A stretch of DNA of 64,000 nucleotides from G963667675 sp965197565 (GTDB lineage: Bacteria; Chloroflexota; Dehalococcoidia; Lucifugimonadales; UBA3495), in NCBI GenBank assembly GCA_965197565.1, contig CBDANK010000002.1:806001-870000 (forward strand). The letters are read 5' to 3'. The translations under genes and the position numbers were made by a program. Below are positions 34,417 through 45,076 of the stretch, piece by piece (within the stretch, counting starts at the first letter, position 1; every line of letters begins with the position of its first letter). The notes under the pieces are model-generated. The model made no database searches. It was given only the letters and a program-made list of their open reading frames with translations, and was not told the DNA's origin.

Positions 34417-35450
34417 ATGTTTAAACGTGCCAAACTTGTGCCAGTCGCAATAGCCATGTCCCTTGTCACCGCCTTCATCCTGACCGCTTGTGGTGGGGGA
34501 ACAGCGGCGATGACAGCGCTGAGGCGGTAGGAACATCAGAAATTTCTGGAGCCGGGTCTTCTACGGAGCAAGCCCCGCTGCCTCGCATTCAGGAGGGTAT
34601 TTACACCATAGACCTGGTGAAGACCCTGACACCTTCAGTAGTCCAAGTAGTCACAGAGTTCCAGGCTATGGGTACTTTTAACCGGCCGGGACCCGGTGTA
34701 GGTGTGGGAACGGGTGTAATCCTGGATCTGGAGGGCAACATCCTGACCAATAATTACGTCATCGCTGGAGCCGAGCGCATAACCGTGACCCTTAACAACG
34801 GCAATAGCTTCACCGCGCGGCTGGTTGGGGGAGATGCTGCCACTGACACTGCGGTGATCCGTATTAAGGCCAACGGGCTTCAACCGGCGAAATTAGGGCG
34901 CTCCTCCGAACTTCGGGTGGGCGAACAAGTGGTCGGAATCGGCCACGCCCTAGGATTGCCGGGGGGACCTACTGTCAGCAAGGGAGTGGTGAGCGCATTG
35001 GGCCGTTCCATAGACATCGACCCCCGGACCACCATGTTGGACCTAATCCAAACCGACGCGGCCATTAATCCTGGCAACAGTGGTGGGCCTCTGGTCAACT
35101 CCAGATCGGAAGTAATTGGAATCAACACGGCGGTCATCCAGGGTAGCCAAGGAATCGGCTTCGCCATAAACATCGACGACGCCAAAATCGTTGTCGACCA
35201 GCTCATGGAGAACGGGTATGTAGATCGGGGCGTTTTGGGGATCTCGCCGATCACTCTTCCTTCGGTCTTGGCCTTTCAGTTGGGAGCTCCAGTGACCGAA
35301 GGGGTTCTTGTGGTCCAAGTGTTCGCTGGCTCCGGGGCGGATAATGCTGGCTTGCAGGCAGAGGACATTATTGTGCAAATGGGTGAGGAGCCCATTCGCA
35401 ACACAGGCGAGCTCTCCAAGTTCCTACTGGGCCAGCCAGCCGAACCCGTA
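34417..35450 (+). pseudogene. HtrA/DegP-like serine protease lipoprotein, frameshifted and catalytically damaged
   Basis: A lipoprotein signal (M-F-K-R-A-K-L...F-I-L-T-A-C-G-G-G) starts at ATG 34417. It leaves the protease frame at a run of five G (34495-34499) where six would preserve it. The body shows G-T-G-V-I-L-D, D-A-A-T-D-T-A-V-I, the Ser motif G-N-S-G-G-P-L, and one PDZ domain. The catalytic His of T-N-N-H is Tyr (TAC, 34755-34757). The PDZ domain stops being recognisable near 35435-35450, where it meets a fragment of an M20 peptidase gene on the other strand. HtrA relatives degrade misfolded envelope proteins. Confidence 0.8.
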
Positions 35451-35951
35451 CCGCCCACCGTGCTCCTCGTCGGCGCCCGAGGCCAGAATCAAGCCGTCCT
35501 GCAGGTCGACGCCATTGCGCTTGAGCAGGCGCATAGCTATGAGCTGGCAAGTCAACAGCTCCTTGCAGTCCGAGGAGCCTCGGCCGTAGACCCGCTCGTC
35601 GGCCACCGTGGCGCTGAAGGGCGGAAAACGCCACTTGCTCTCATCTTCCTCCGGGACCACATCGGTGTGGGACATGAACATCAGGCCGGACTTCCCGGAA
35701 TGACCCTCTAGCCTGGCGATGATGTTCCCCCGTTCCGGTGTCACCCCAAGGATTTCGGCCCTAATACCGTCCTGGGCCAGCCAATCTCTTACATATTCAC
35801 ACACACGGGTCTCGTTTCCCGTGGGCATGAATCCGGTGTTAACTGTTGCAATTCTTACCAGCGCCTGTTCCAGGGCGAGGATGTCGTCACGAGAGGCTTC
35901 AACTTGGTCCAGGAGAATATCAAGCTCCGGCTTAGTTCGCTCCCTTAGATC
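35424..35951 (-). pseudogene. Peptidase M20 family N-terminal fragment
   Basis: The leftward frame reads E-L-D-I-L-L-D-Q-V...T-G-F-M-P-T-G-N-E-T, then L-M-F-M-S-H-T-D-V-V-P, with the first metal His and Asp, G-R-G-S-S-D-C-K-E-L and G-A-D-E-E-H-G-G. These are the N-terminal half-sites of ArgE/DapE-like deacylases. It ends at W-L-A-Q, where the C-terminal half is missing and the htrA-like gene begins on the opposite strand, so a rearrangement cut both genes. An ATG at 35826-35828 is internal; the true start is not visible. Confidence 0.7.
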
Positions 35952-36050
35952 TTCTCTTTCCGGTTGTCCCGAAAAGCGTGTGCGAGACGTGGTTTCTCCC
36001 CCTTACCAAGGGGGTAATATGCCCATAATACTTGGAAGACTAGCCCCTCC

Positions 36051-37298
36051 TAGTAGAGCCTCACTGTTGTATTGATGGGTATAGGGACTTGAGCTTGATG
36101 CGGGCGTCCTCGGTTGTGAAGCGCCAGTCCACCTGAATTACGTCCCGGTTCCGTTGGTCCTGCCATGCGCCTGTTTCCCGTTCCAGGACTTCCTGGCTGG
36201 GTATCCGGCGATCCAAGCACTGCCGCGCCAGCACCCCCAGTTCGATCTCGGCCATATTAAGCCAACTCCCGTGCTTCGGGGTGTAATGTATCTCCAGCCG
36301 TTGGGCAATGCGCCGTGCCTCCGCCGGCTCGAAAGCCTGGTATAGGGATGCCGGATGATGGGTGTTCAGGTTGTCCATCACCAAGACTATCCGCTCCTTG
36401 TCGACATAGTCCTCGTCCACCAGTTTCTTGACCACCCGTGCCCAGTCGGCCTTGGTGCGCCGGTCCGTGACCTCCACCCGCCGCCATCCCTCCAGGGGCG
36501 CGAACAGCATGAACAGGTTGCTCACTCCGTTGCGTTGATATTCGTAATCGTATGCCATGGCTGCCCCCGGCCGCGACGGACGGGGTTGGCGGGTCTCCTG
36601 CACCAGTTGCTTGCTGGTCTCGTCCAGACACACCAGCACCTCCCCCTCTCCGTAGGGACGGTGATAGACCTCCAACACGTCCTCCATGGCGCACACAAAG
36701 TCCGCGCTCCCTTGGGGCGGGAGGCACCAGCATTCTTTCAGCCAAGGCTTGAGTTCGTTTTTTTCAGAGTCCGGCGCACCGTCTCTGTGCTGATGCTATC
36801 CACTATCTCCTGCGCCACCAATCCATCGGCCAGCATTTGCAGCGTCCAACTGACCCGTCCCTCCGGCGGTTGAGAGCAGGCCAAGGCTACCAGGTGGGCC
36901 TCACCCTGACCATCCAGCTTTTTCTTGCGGCGCTTTAGCTGCTGTTTGCGTCCCAGGGCTGCCTCCAGGCCCTCCTCCACGCACCGGCGGCGCACCCGTT
37001 CCACCGTGGCGCTGCCCACCTTCAGGACCCAGGCTATATCCTCGTCCCTCATTGCGCCATCAACCTGGTTCTCATCGCTAAGCAGCAGAATGCGGGCGTG
37101 AGTCTGCTTGTAAGCCGCCGCCCAACCCTTGGACACCAATCCCTTCAGTTCCTCCTGTTCCTCTCCTCCTGTTCCTCCTCCGTAAGTCCCACTCGGTATT
37201 TCTTCATCATCACATCCATCCCCGCTTCCCGATTTTCTTTTTTGACTGCTAACCCATCATATCTCACCAGCCATCATTTCAATGATGGTCAGCTACTA
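36051..37298 (-). mobile_element. IS630-family element, copy A
   Basis: The element is bounded by TA at 36051-36052 and 37297-37298, with imperfect inverted ends (TAGTAG at the left and CTACTA at the right). It carries a two-frame transposase. Flanking DNA joins as CCCTCC-TA-GCCTCCCC without it. Confidence 0.75.
36061..37210 (-). pseudogene. IS630-family transposase, copy A, disrupted by a 14-bp duplication
   Basis: The upstream frame is HTH-rich (M-M-K-K-Y-R-V-G-L...R-T-L-K-K). A 14-bp tandem duplication (CCTCCTGTTCCTCT on the plus strand, 37151-37164 and again from 37165) breaks it after about fifteen codons. Next comes an A7-C slippery site (plus-strand T7 at 36759-36765), typical of programmed -1 frameshifting, and then an intact DDE part: C-L-D-E-T-S, V-M-D-N-L-N-T-H-H and L-N-M-A-E-I-E-L. 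Without the duplication it would read through as in copy C. Confidence 0.85.
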
Positions 37299-37338
37299 GC
37301 CTCCCCTTCGTAAGGGGGCGGAACTTCCCCCACAATAT

Positions 37339-38788
37339 CTAAGCACCTTCGGGTGGAAATTCCTGTTCCGCCTCGCCGATTGCCCTATCCAGGATGTCGA
37401 TGACCTCGTCAATAAGCGCCCGGTCTATGGTCAACGGGGGTGACAGGATGATTGACTCACTGGCTCGGGTGGCCAGACCATAGCCACGTATCTTTTCGGT
37501 CAGGAACTTTGCGAATTCCCCCTGCGGTCCACCGGGATAGGGATCTTTGGTCTTCCGGTCCTTCACCAGTTCAATGGACATGAGCAGGCCCAGCCCTCCC
37601 CCAACATGCCCAACCGAGGGGTGGTTTTCCTGAAGCACGGCCATGGCTCGCTCGTAGAGGTAACTGCCCATCAGGTCCGCGTTATCCACCAGGTTCTCGC
37701 GCTCGATGATCTCCAGGTTTTTTACTGCCGCCGCCATGACCGCCGGATGTCCACCATAGGTGACGCCGTGCTGGAACACCCCGTTGGGGCCTTCGGTGTT
37801 GTCGAAGGTCTCCGCAATCTTCTGGCTGGCCACCACTCCGCCGATTGGTAGCTCGCCCCCGGTGAGGGCTTTTGCGACGGTCATGATGTCCGGGTTAACG
37901 CCGAACCGTTGCATGCCGAACCAGGTCCCCAACCGGCCGAACCCGCAAATGATCTCGTCGGCGATCAGCGTCACATCGTACTTGTCGCATATCTCGCGGA
38001 CCGCCGGCCAGTACTCGTCGGCCGGGATTTGGGTGCCGTTGGGTATTGGCGTAGCGATGAAGGCCGCGACAGTATCCGCCCCTTCGCCTTTGATGATGTT
38101 TTCCAACGCCCGGGGGCTTTGCATGCAGCAATTTCCCCTGTCGCGGTCCTCGAAGCCCCAGGGGCAACGGTAGCAGTAGGGCGGGTCAACCTGGGTGGCG
38201 CCCCCGGGCAGCGTGGAATCGAAAATGCCGGACCCTCGGCGCCCGCCGGTGCCTATGTTCATGGTCCCCGGGGTGGAGCCGTGATACTGCCCACGACGAG
38301 AGATGAACTTTGTTTTTTGCGGATGGCCCGAGATGAACTGGTACTGTCGGGCTAGCTTCAAAGCAATCTCCACCGCCTCCGAGCCGCCACCGCAGAAAAA
38401 AGTCCGGTTCAGGTCGCCTGGGGCCAGCTCGGCCAGTTTCTTGGACAGCAGTATCCCCGGCACGCTGCTGTAGGCGCCGGAGTTGGTATAGGCCAAGGCC
38501 GCCATCTGCTCCGCGACGGCGCTGGCTACTTCGGGATGGTGATGGCCGATGTTCTTGAGAAAGAGGCCCGCCATGGCGTCGATGTACTTATTACCTTCGA
38601 TGTCATAGAGGTAACAGCCCTCGCCTTTCACCATGATGTTGTAACCCCCCCGGCGCCACCAGGTCGGCCATCTGGTGGTTTTGGGTCCAGAAGTGGTCCA
38701 GGCCCCACTGCACCAACTGGTCAATCTCCTCCCGGGGGTAGCTGTCTTTGATCCACCAGGCGCTCATATCAGGGTTCGGGGTTACCAT
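37339..38788 (-). pseudogene. Class III (omega) aminotransferase with a G-run frameshift
   Basis: From ATG 38788, preceded by AAAGGAG, the frame reads M-V-T-P-N-P-D-M-S-A-W-W. It leaves the main frame at seven G on the coding strand (plus C7, 38645-38651), where six would continue as G-G-Y-N-I-M-V-K-G-E-G. The remainder, about 410 residues, is a fold-type I PLP enzyme: F-F-C-G-G-G-S-E-A-V-E-I-A-L-K, D-E-I-I-C-G-F-G-R-L-G, and M-T-V-A-K-A-L-T with the Schiff-base Lys. Relatives transfer amino groups between omega-amino acids or amines and pyruvate. If the run length is a sequencing error, the gene is intact at about 483 residues. Confidence 0.82.
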
Positions 38789-38807
38789 ATCCTCTCCTTT
38801 CCCAGGC

Positions 38808-40024
38808 TAGTGGTGTGTCACTCCTGAACTGAGGGGTATAGGTGCTTCAACTTGATACGAGCATCGGCGGTGGTAAAACGCCAGTCCACCGGGTTTCCCT
38901 GGGCATTGCGCGCCTCCTCCCAGGCAACCACTTCCCAGACCAGGGTTTCTTCGTCCGGGATGCGCCGGTCCAAGCACTGGCGGGCCAGCAGGCTCAACTC
39001 AATCTCCGCCATGTTCAACCAACTGCCATGCTTGGGGGTATAGTGAATTTCCAGTCTCTGGGCCAGCCGCCAAGCCTCTTCAGGAGAGAACACTTCCTAA
39101 AGGGAGGCGGGAGTATGGGTATTGAGGTTGTCCAAAACCAATACCACCCGCTCCGCTTGCGGATAATGTTCCTCCAACAGCTCTCTAATGCACCAGGCCC
39201 AGTCAGCCTTGGTGCGCCGCTCCCGCACCATCACCCGCCGCCGCCCGGCCAGGGGTTCATAGCACATGAACAGGTTGGCTACTCCGGCGCGCCCATATTC
39301 ATAGTCCTGACGGGCCGGCCGCCCCGGTTGGGGTGGCTGGGGAGGTCGGCCATGGGTCAACAACTGGGTGCTGGCCTCATCCAGGCATACCTGGGGGAAT
39401 CTGGGGTCATAGGGACGGGTGTAGACCGCCAGCACGTCCTCCATCCGCCAGACAAACTCCCCGTTGGCTTTGGGAGGAATAACCCACTGCTTCCTCAGCC
39501 AGGGCTTGAGACGGTTTTTTTGAGCACCCGGCGCACCGTCTCATACGATAGGGAGTCCAGGTGTTCCAGTTCCACCATTCGATCAGCCAGCAACCGCAGG
39601 GTCCAGCGGCCCTGGCCTTCCGGTGGCGTGCCACAGGCTACCGCCACCAAGTGGGCTTCCTGGCGTCCATCCAGCTTCCTCTGGTACAGGCGATCAGGTG
39701 GAAGCCGGTATAAGGCTGCTTCCAGGCCAGCGCTGGCGAACCGCTGGCGGACCCGGCCAACGGTGGGGCAGCTAACCTCCACCGCTGCCGCAATGTCTTT
39801 ATCTTTCCATCCGTGGCCTTGGTCCCCTTGGTCAGCCTTGAGCAGGATTCGGGCCTGGGCCAATGCCCTGGCTGGCCCAATACCCGCAGAAATCAAGTCT
39901 TGGAGTTGCCCCCGTTGCCCCTGAGTAAGAGCTACTGAGTAAGAGCTACAATGTATCCCTTCTTCATGCAACCAGGTTACACTCTGCCAGCTCATATATC
40001 AAACCACTAGTGACTCACCACTAG
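38808..40024 (-). mobile_element. IS630-family element, copy B
   Basis: Inverted ends TAGTGGTGTGTCACT (38808-38822) and its near-complement AGTGACTCACCACTA (40010-40024) match at 14 of 15 bases and begin with the TA target. It sits 20 bp upstream of the aminotransferase start, so it may have displaced that gene's promoter. Confidence 0.88.
38818..39968 (-). pseudogene. IS630-family transposase, copy B, inactivated
   Basis: The N-terminal frame (M-K-K-G-Y-I-V-A-L-T-Q) is cut by a perfect 14-bp tandem duplication (CTGAGTAAGAGCTA, 39921-39934 and 39935-39948) that creates a stop. The HTH part runs to R-R-V-L-K-K with an A7-C slippery site. The DDE part has an in-frame TAG where relatives have Tyr (T-P-A-S-L-stop-E-V-F-S-P, at 39097-39099), separating the second Asp from the final Glu. 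It is a more divergent subtype than copies A and C. Confidence 0.85.
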
Positions 40025-40194
40025 GTTGATTGGTCGCAACCGTAAGGCGGCATGATTCCCCTTGCGAGGTCGTCGGAACCGCCGGCTCATTATAGGTCAT
40101 GTCCCGGGGCCACAGTGTGAAAACGCGGCCAAAGAGTAATCACCAACAGTATATCAGCAGTGGACAAGGCGTCCGTCCCGAACCTTTGCTCACA

Positions 40195-40285
40195 ATGGTC
40201 AGCGACCGATTCCAGCGACGAATAAACCCCCTGATGGATCAGATCGAAGAGGCGGCCGACCAGCGGGAATGGGAGCGAGTGCTAG
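40195..40285 (+). pseudogene. Short gene interrupted by the IS5-like element
   Basis: From ATG 40195 the frame reads M-V-S-D-R-F-Q-R-R-I-N-P-L-M-D-Q-I-E-E-A-A-D-Q-R, followed by E-W-E-R-V-L. The insertion sequence lies at CTAG. Rejoining across the target gives L-E-N-stop. It resembles the N-terminal helix of larger Chloroflexota signalling or TPR proteins, so it is probably a truncated remnant. I assign no function. Confidence 0.4.
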
Positions 40286-41676
40286 CAGGCTGCTGAAAAA
40301 CCCTGGCACGGACCTGACAGACGTCATGGGGAGAAGATAGCTGGGGTACAATATAGGAAACAGGTGGGGAGGTGGCTGCGGTGCGCGGACGACATGATCC
40401 ACAGGTAAGCATGTTGGCCTTCATTGACCTGGAGACGCGAGTACCAGACGATCATCCCTTGCGGCTGATCAAGGCAGTGACCGATAAGGCCTTAGTGGCG
40501 CTGTCGTCGGACTTGGACCGGATGTACGCTGAGGTAGGCCGGCCTTCGATTCCGCCCGAGAGACTACTGAAGTCTTCCCTGCTGATCTCCCTGTACTCGG
40601 TGCGCAGCGAACGGGCCTTCTGCGAGCAACTGGATTACAACCTCCTCTTCCGCTGGTTTCTGGGTATGAACCTGGTTGAGCCCAGCTCTGATGCCACCAC
40701 CTTCACCAAGAACCGGGAGCGGCTCCTGAAGCATCGGGTGGGCCAGGCTTTGTTCGACGAAGTGGTGCTGGATGCGGACCGGCGGGGCCTGCTGTCGGAC
40801 GAACACTTCACCGTGGACGGAACATTGATTGAAGCGGCCGCCAGCCTGAAGAGCTTTAAACCCAGGGACGGCGATCCGCCCAAGACGACAGACGATGACC
40901 CGGGCAATCCCTCAGTGGACTTCCAGTGGACTTCCATGGAGAACGACGTAGCAATACCACCCACCAGAGCACCACGGACCCGGAGGCCCGGCTGCTGCGC
41001 AAGGGGAAAGGCAAAGAAGCCAAGTTGGTCTTCATGGCCCATGCCCTGATGGAAAACCGCCACGGTCTGCTGGTGGACTTCCAGACTACCCAGGCAACGG
41101 GCACGGCGGAGCGGGATACGGTGCCGGTGCTGGTGGACCAAGCCAAGGAGCGAGGCTTTCATCCCAGAACGATGGCCGGGGACAAGGGCTATGATACCGG
41201 GACTGCGTGGCAGACCTGCGGCGGCGCGGGGTGACGCCTCACGTAGCTCAGAACACCAATGGCCGGTCCAGCGCCATTGACGGCCGGACCACTCGCCACT
41301 CAGGGTACGCTATCAGTCAGCGGATTCGGAAACGGGTTGAGGAGATCTTCGGGCGGATGAAGACGGTGGGCGGGTTCCGAAGGACACGGTATAAGGGGCT
41401 GGACCGAACCGGTCTAGCTGGGTACCTGGTAGCTACGGCCTACAATCTGGTCCGCATGGCCAAGCTCCCGGGGCTGGCAAAGGAAGCGCCAGAAACCAAG
41501 GTGGCATGACCTGACATTGGGCTACCCATGCCCAGCATCCCCGGAGGACCCGACAGAGGTAGCAGCAGACGCCAAAAACCCCGTTCCAACGCCCCATTTT
41601 CCTCCACGAGGACCAAGGGTCAGCGACTTGATGCTCTGAACTCGGTCTCGGACCCTATTCTTCAGCAACCTGCTAG
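40282..41676 (+). mobile_element. IS5-like insertion sequence
   Basis: Terminal repeats AGCAGGCTGCTGAAAAA (from 40284) and TTCTTCAGCAACCTGCT (41658-41674) are inverted relatives. CTAG occurs at both ends (40282-40285 and 41673-41676) as the target duplication. The family assignment rests on the transposase. Confidence 0.85.
40372..41509 (+). pseudogene. IS5-like transposase, frameshifted twice
   Basis: The N-terminal part (L-E-T-R-V-P-D-D-H-P-L-R, S-E-R-A-F-C-E-Q-L-D-Y-N-L-L-F-R-W-F, H-F-T-V-D-G-T-L-I-E-A) is interrupted by an 11-bp tandem duplication (AGTGGACTTCC at 40914-40924 and 40925-40935) just before H-G-E-R-R-S-N. A second frame change near 41205 separates G-D-K-G-Y-D-T from D-L-R-R-R-G-V-T-P-H-V-A-Q-N. 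The C-terminal R-K-R-V-E-E-I-F-G-R-M-K-T-V-G-G block ends it. The enzyme is dead unless supplied elsewhere. Confidence 0.88.
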
Positions 41677-41752
41677 AGAACTAAACCAGTCTTGACCACT
41701 TTCTCCATTATCCCTTCTCAATGAATGGAGTAAACTCCATATATAATGGAAA

Positions 41753-41953
41753 TTATTTCGGCCTCCGCGGCGATTTGGCTCGCCAATCCGTTACCACCAT
41801 CGCGCCGTACAGCAGGCTCAGGAGGGGCACCACGACCACAATCCCTAGCCACTCCCAGGGTGAGAGCGCCATACCCATCAGCTTGCCGACCCCTGCGCCC
41901 ACCCCGATGGCGACCATCTGGGCCAGTCCGGCCTCAATGACGGCAGTTTTCAT
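41753..41953 (-). CDS. Small membrane protein of unknown function
   Basis: This 66-residue protein (M-K-T-A-V-I-E-A-G-L-A-Q-M...) is strongly hydrophobic, with one or two membrane segments (residues 8-30 and 33-52) and a basic tail (R-A-K-S-P-R-R-P-K). AAGGAGG lies five bases before the ATG, one of the best ribosome sites in the island, so it is likely expressed. It is divergent from the zinc-ribbon gene at 42032 and shares an upstream 14-bp palindrome. No family is recognised. Confidence 0.65.
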   Translation of the reverse strand: MKTAVIEAGLAQMVAIGVGAGVGKLMGMALSPWEWLGIVVVVPLLSLLYGAMVVTDWRAKSPRRPK

Positions 41954-41986
41954 CGCGCCTCCTTGACAAAGCACATTGCTCACATA

Positions 41987-42022
41987 CTACACTCCGTATG
42001 ACAATCCACATACGGAGTGTAG
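41987..42022. promoter_or_regulatory. Perfect 14-bp palindrome between two small divergent genes
   Basis: CTACACTCCGTATG (41987-42000) and its exact complement CATACGGAGTGTAG (42009-42022) are separated by 8 bp. A possible rightward -35 TTGACA (41963-41968) with a weak TACTAC -10 (41985-41990) places the palindrome at the transcription start. It could be an operator or an RNA hairpin. Confidence 0.6.
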
Positions 42023-42031
42023 GCAAACGTG

Positions 42032-42184
42032 GTGACACCCGAAAGGCTCCCCCGGTACGAGTGCCGATGCGGGCACCGATGGATCCCACGGCAGGAGGGA
42101 CGCCCCCGGACTTGCCCGAAGTGCAAATCCCCCCGGTGGGACTTGCCCCGGGTCCGGCCGCCTCACCCCCGGAGGACAGGATGA
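42032..42184 (+). CDS. Small zinc-ribbon protein (about 50 residues)
   Basis: Starting at GTG 42032 (or 42029), the frame reads V-T-P-E-R-L-P-R-Y-E-C-R-C-G-H-R-W, then P-R-Q-E-G-R-P-R-T-C-P-K-C-K-S-P-R-W. The pairs C-x-C and C-x-x-C with the conserved G-H-x-W and S-x-x-W are those of one-domain zinc ribbons. Such proteins often act as small regulators or adaptors; none can be named here. It ends in a Pro/Arg-rich tail. The ribosome site is weak. It follows the palindrome at 41987-42022. Confidence 0.6.
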   Translation: MTPERLPRYECRCGHRWIPRQEGRPRTCPKCKSPRWDLPRVRPPHPRRTG

Positions 42185-42240
42185 TCGTGCTTAATTAGCA
42201 GAGGGACCGCCCACCCGGGCGGGTAATGCGGGGGAGGCCG

Positions 42241-42753
42241 TCCCAAGTCCGGCTTCAACTCCGAAGGGGCAGTGACGATAAGAGCCTTCATCTGGTTGAT
42301 GGCCTGGGTGCGGGCCTTGATGGCCGAGTCCTTGACGATCTTCAGCATCCGGATCATCTCCACCTTGTCGAGACCCGACTTGGGCTGGTCCCTGGCTACT
42401 CCAGCAAGGACAGAGCGTGCCGCCATATCGGCATCTACGGGGTCGCTCTTTCCCACCCTGCGGCGTGTAGACCTGTCTGGCCGGTTGACCTCGATGACAG
42501 TCTGGCCAAGTCCGGCCAGGTACCATGTCAGTCCGGCTCCGTAAGAGCCAGTACCTTCGATTCCGAAGGCAACGACCTCGCCCAGCCCGGACGCCCAGCA
42601 ATGGAGACTCTCGTAACCCCTAGGTGCAGTGGGCAGCCGGCGCTGACCCAGCCGGGCGCCAAGGCAATCAATTGCCACGGCTACATGTTCGTCTCTGTGT
42701 GTGTCGACTCCGACAATTACCCTGGTAACGCCTATGGGGTTGGTACTTGTCAC
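42241..42753 (-). pseudogene. IS110-family transposase N-terminal fragment (distinct subgroup)
   Basis: From 42753 the leftward frame encodes a DEDD domain: V-I-V-G-V-D-T-H-R-D-E-H-V, F-G-I-E-G-T-G-S-Y-G and G-K-S-D-P-V-D-A-D-M-A-A. It then stops being IS110-like at A-P-S-E-L-K-P-D-L near 42245. The C-terminal transposase_20 domain is absent, so the element was truncated before the zinc-ribbon gene. It is only distantly related to the other IS110 copies here. Confidence 0.8.
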
Positions 42754-43001
42754 AGCTGTCTCCTTATGCTCGACGGAATTAGCTCCAGCCGGCCGGGAGA
42801 GCGGACAGGACTGCGAGAGGGTCTATGGCCAAGCTCCTATCAGGTTACTGCTCATCCGATCGGTGGGCTTAGTGGGCCGCCTCGAGAACAAGTCGACAGA
42901 TCACAAGGAAGGCATTGCGCCGGTCCCATTATGGGTCAGGCCCGAGCCGAGGAGGCCCGGGTGGGATTATCGCAGTCCCATTATCGCTGACAATCTACAG
43001 A

Positions 43002-43280
43002 TGACTACTCACGGGAGTGTCCAGCCATCGAGGTAGATATCTCTCTGGGGGGCGCCAGGGTGGTGGGAGTCCTGGAGAGACTAGAAGATACACGGGGACT
43101 ACCTGAGGTGATCACTGTAGACAACGGGCCGGAGTTCGCAGGCAAGGTGATGGACGACTACTCCCGCTTCATCCTGGCCCACAGGCTTCAGAGGGACATG
43201 ACCTCCGACTCCTTCATAGAGGTGGTGCAGGAGGCCGTGGACAGGACCGGCATGGATCAGGTCCCGATAACGGACAGGAC
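43002..43280 (+). pseudogene. rve-type transposase fragment, upstream part
   Basis: The frame D-D-Y-S-R-E-C-P-A-I-E-V-D-I-S-L-G-G-A-R-V, ending V-D-N-G-P-E-F-A-G-K, is an IS3-type orfB piece. At about 43143 it joins a second rve domain, M-D-D-Y-S-R-F-I-L-A-H-R-L-Q-R-D-M, of IS481-like type. The junction falls at the D-D-Y-S-R motif shared by both, suggesting recombination between related transposases. The frame is then cut by IS630 copy C after T-D-R-T. The region 42754-43001 between fragments holds nothing recognisable. Confidence 0.7.
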
Positions 43281-44509
<1,229 letters not shown>

Positions 44510-44902
44510 GGTTGTTGAGCGACAACGGCACGGGCTATGTATCAAGAGCCTTCAGGGACTACCTGGGGATGGTGGGCATTAGGCACATCCTGGCAGCCCC
44601 TTTCCATCCTCAGACCAACGGCAAGCTGGAGCGATACCACCAGACCCTCAAGCGGGACGTAAATCAACTACCCTACGAGATGCCGTCAAACCTGGAGGCG
44701 GCCATCGTGGCCTTCGTCAAGCTACTACAAATACCGCCGCTATCACAAGGCCCTGGGAAACGTGATGCCCTCCGATGTGATCAAGGGAAGGCGGCAGGAG
44801 ATCTTACGACGCAGAAGGGAGGTGCAGGCCCAAACAATCCAACGACGAAGACAGCACAACAGGGCACTCAGGGAGCTTGCGAGACCTCAATCAACCCTCT
44901 GA
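44510..44902 (+). pseudogene. rve-type (IS481-like) transposase fragment, downstream part
   Basis: It continues the frame interrupted by IS630 copy C: L-L-S-D-N-G-T-G-Y-V-S-R-A-F-R-D-Y-L, then A-A-P-F-H-P-Q-T-N-G-K-L-E-R-Y-H-Q-T-L-K, with the catalytic Asp and Glu. After A-F-V-K a single extra C shifts the frame; the correct one resumes Y-Y-K-Y-R-R-Y-H-K-A-L-G-N and ends at TGA 44900-44902. The segment to 45076 looks like the element's end and holds no gene. Confidence 0.8.
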
Positions 44903-45076
44903 TATCTCGGGTCTCAAAATGTCCCAATTTTGCTGGTTGGCAACAGTTAGTTTCATCTGGGGAGTTCGCCGTATTGGCCACAATAGCGGATTGACCCGCA
45001 AACAGGAGATGGGGCAAGGTAGAGGTATGTCAATTCTAGTAAGGATAGGCTAGGAAATAGGGGGTTCAAGGATCGG

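Noticed and set aside
42226..42990. 254-codon plus-strand frame
   Set aside because: Most of it is antisense to the IS110 DEDD fragment, and the remainder has no features.
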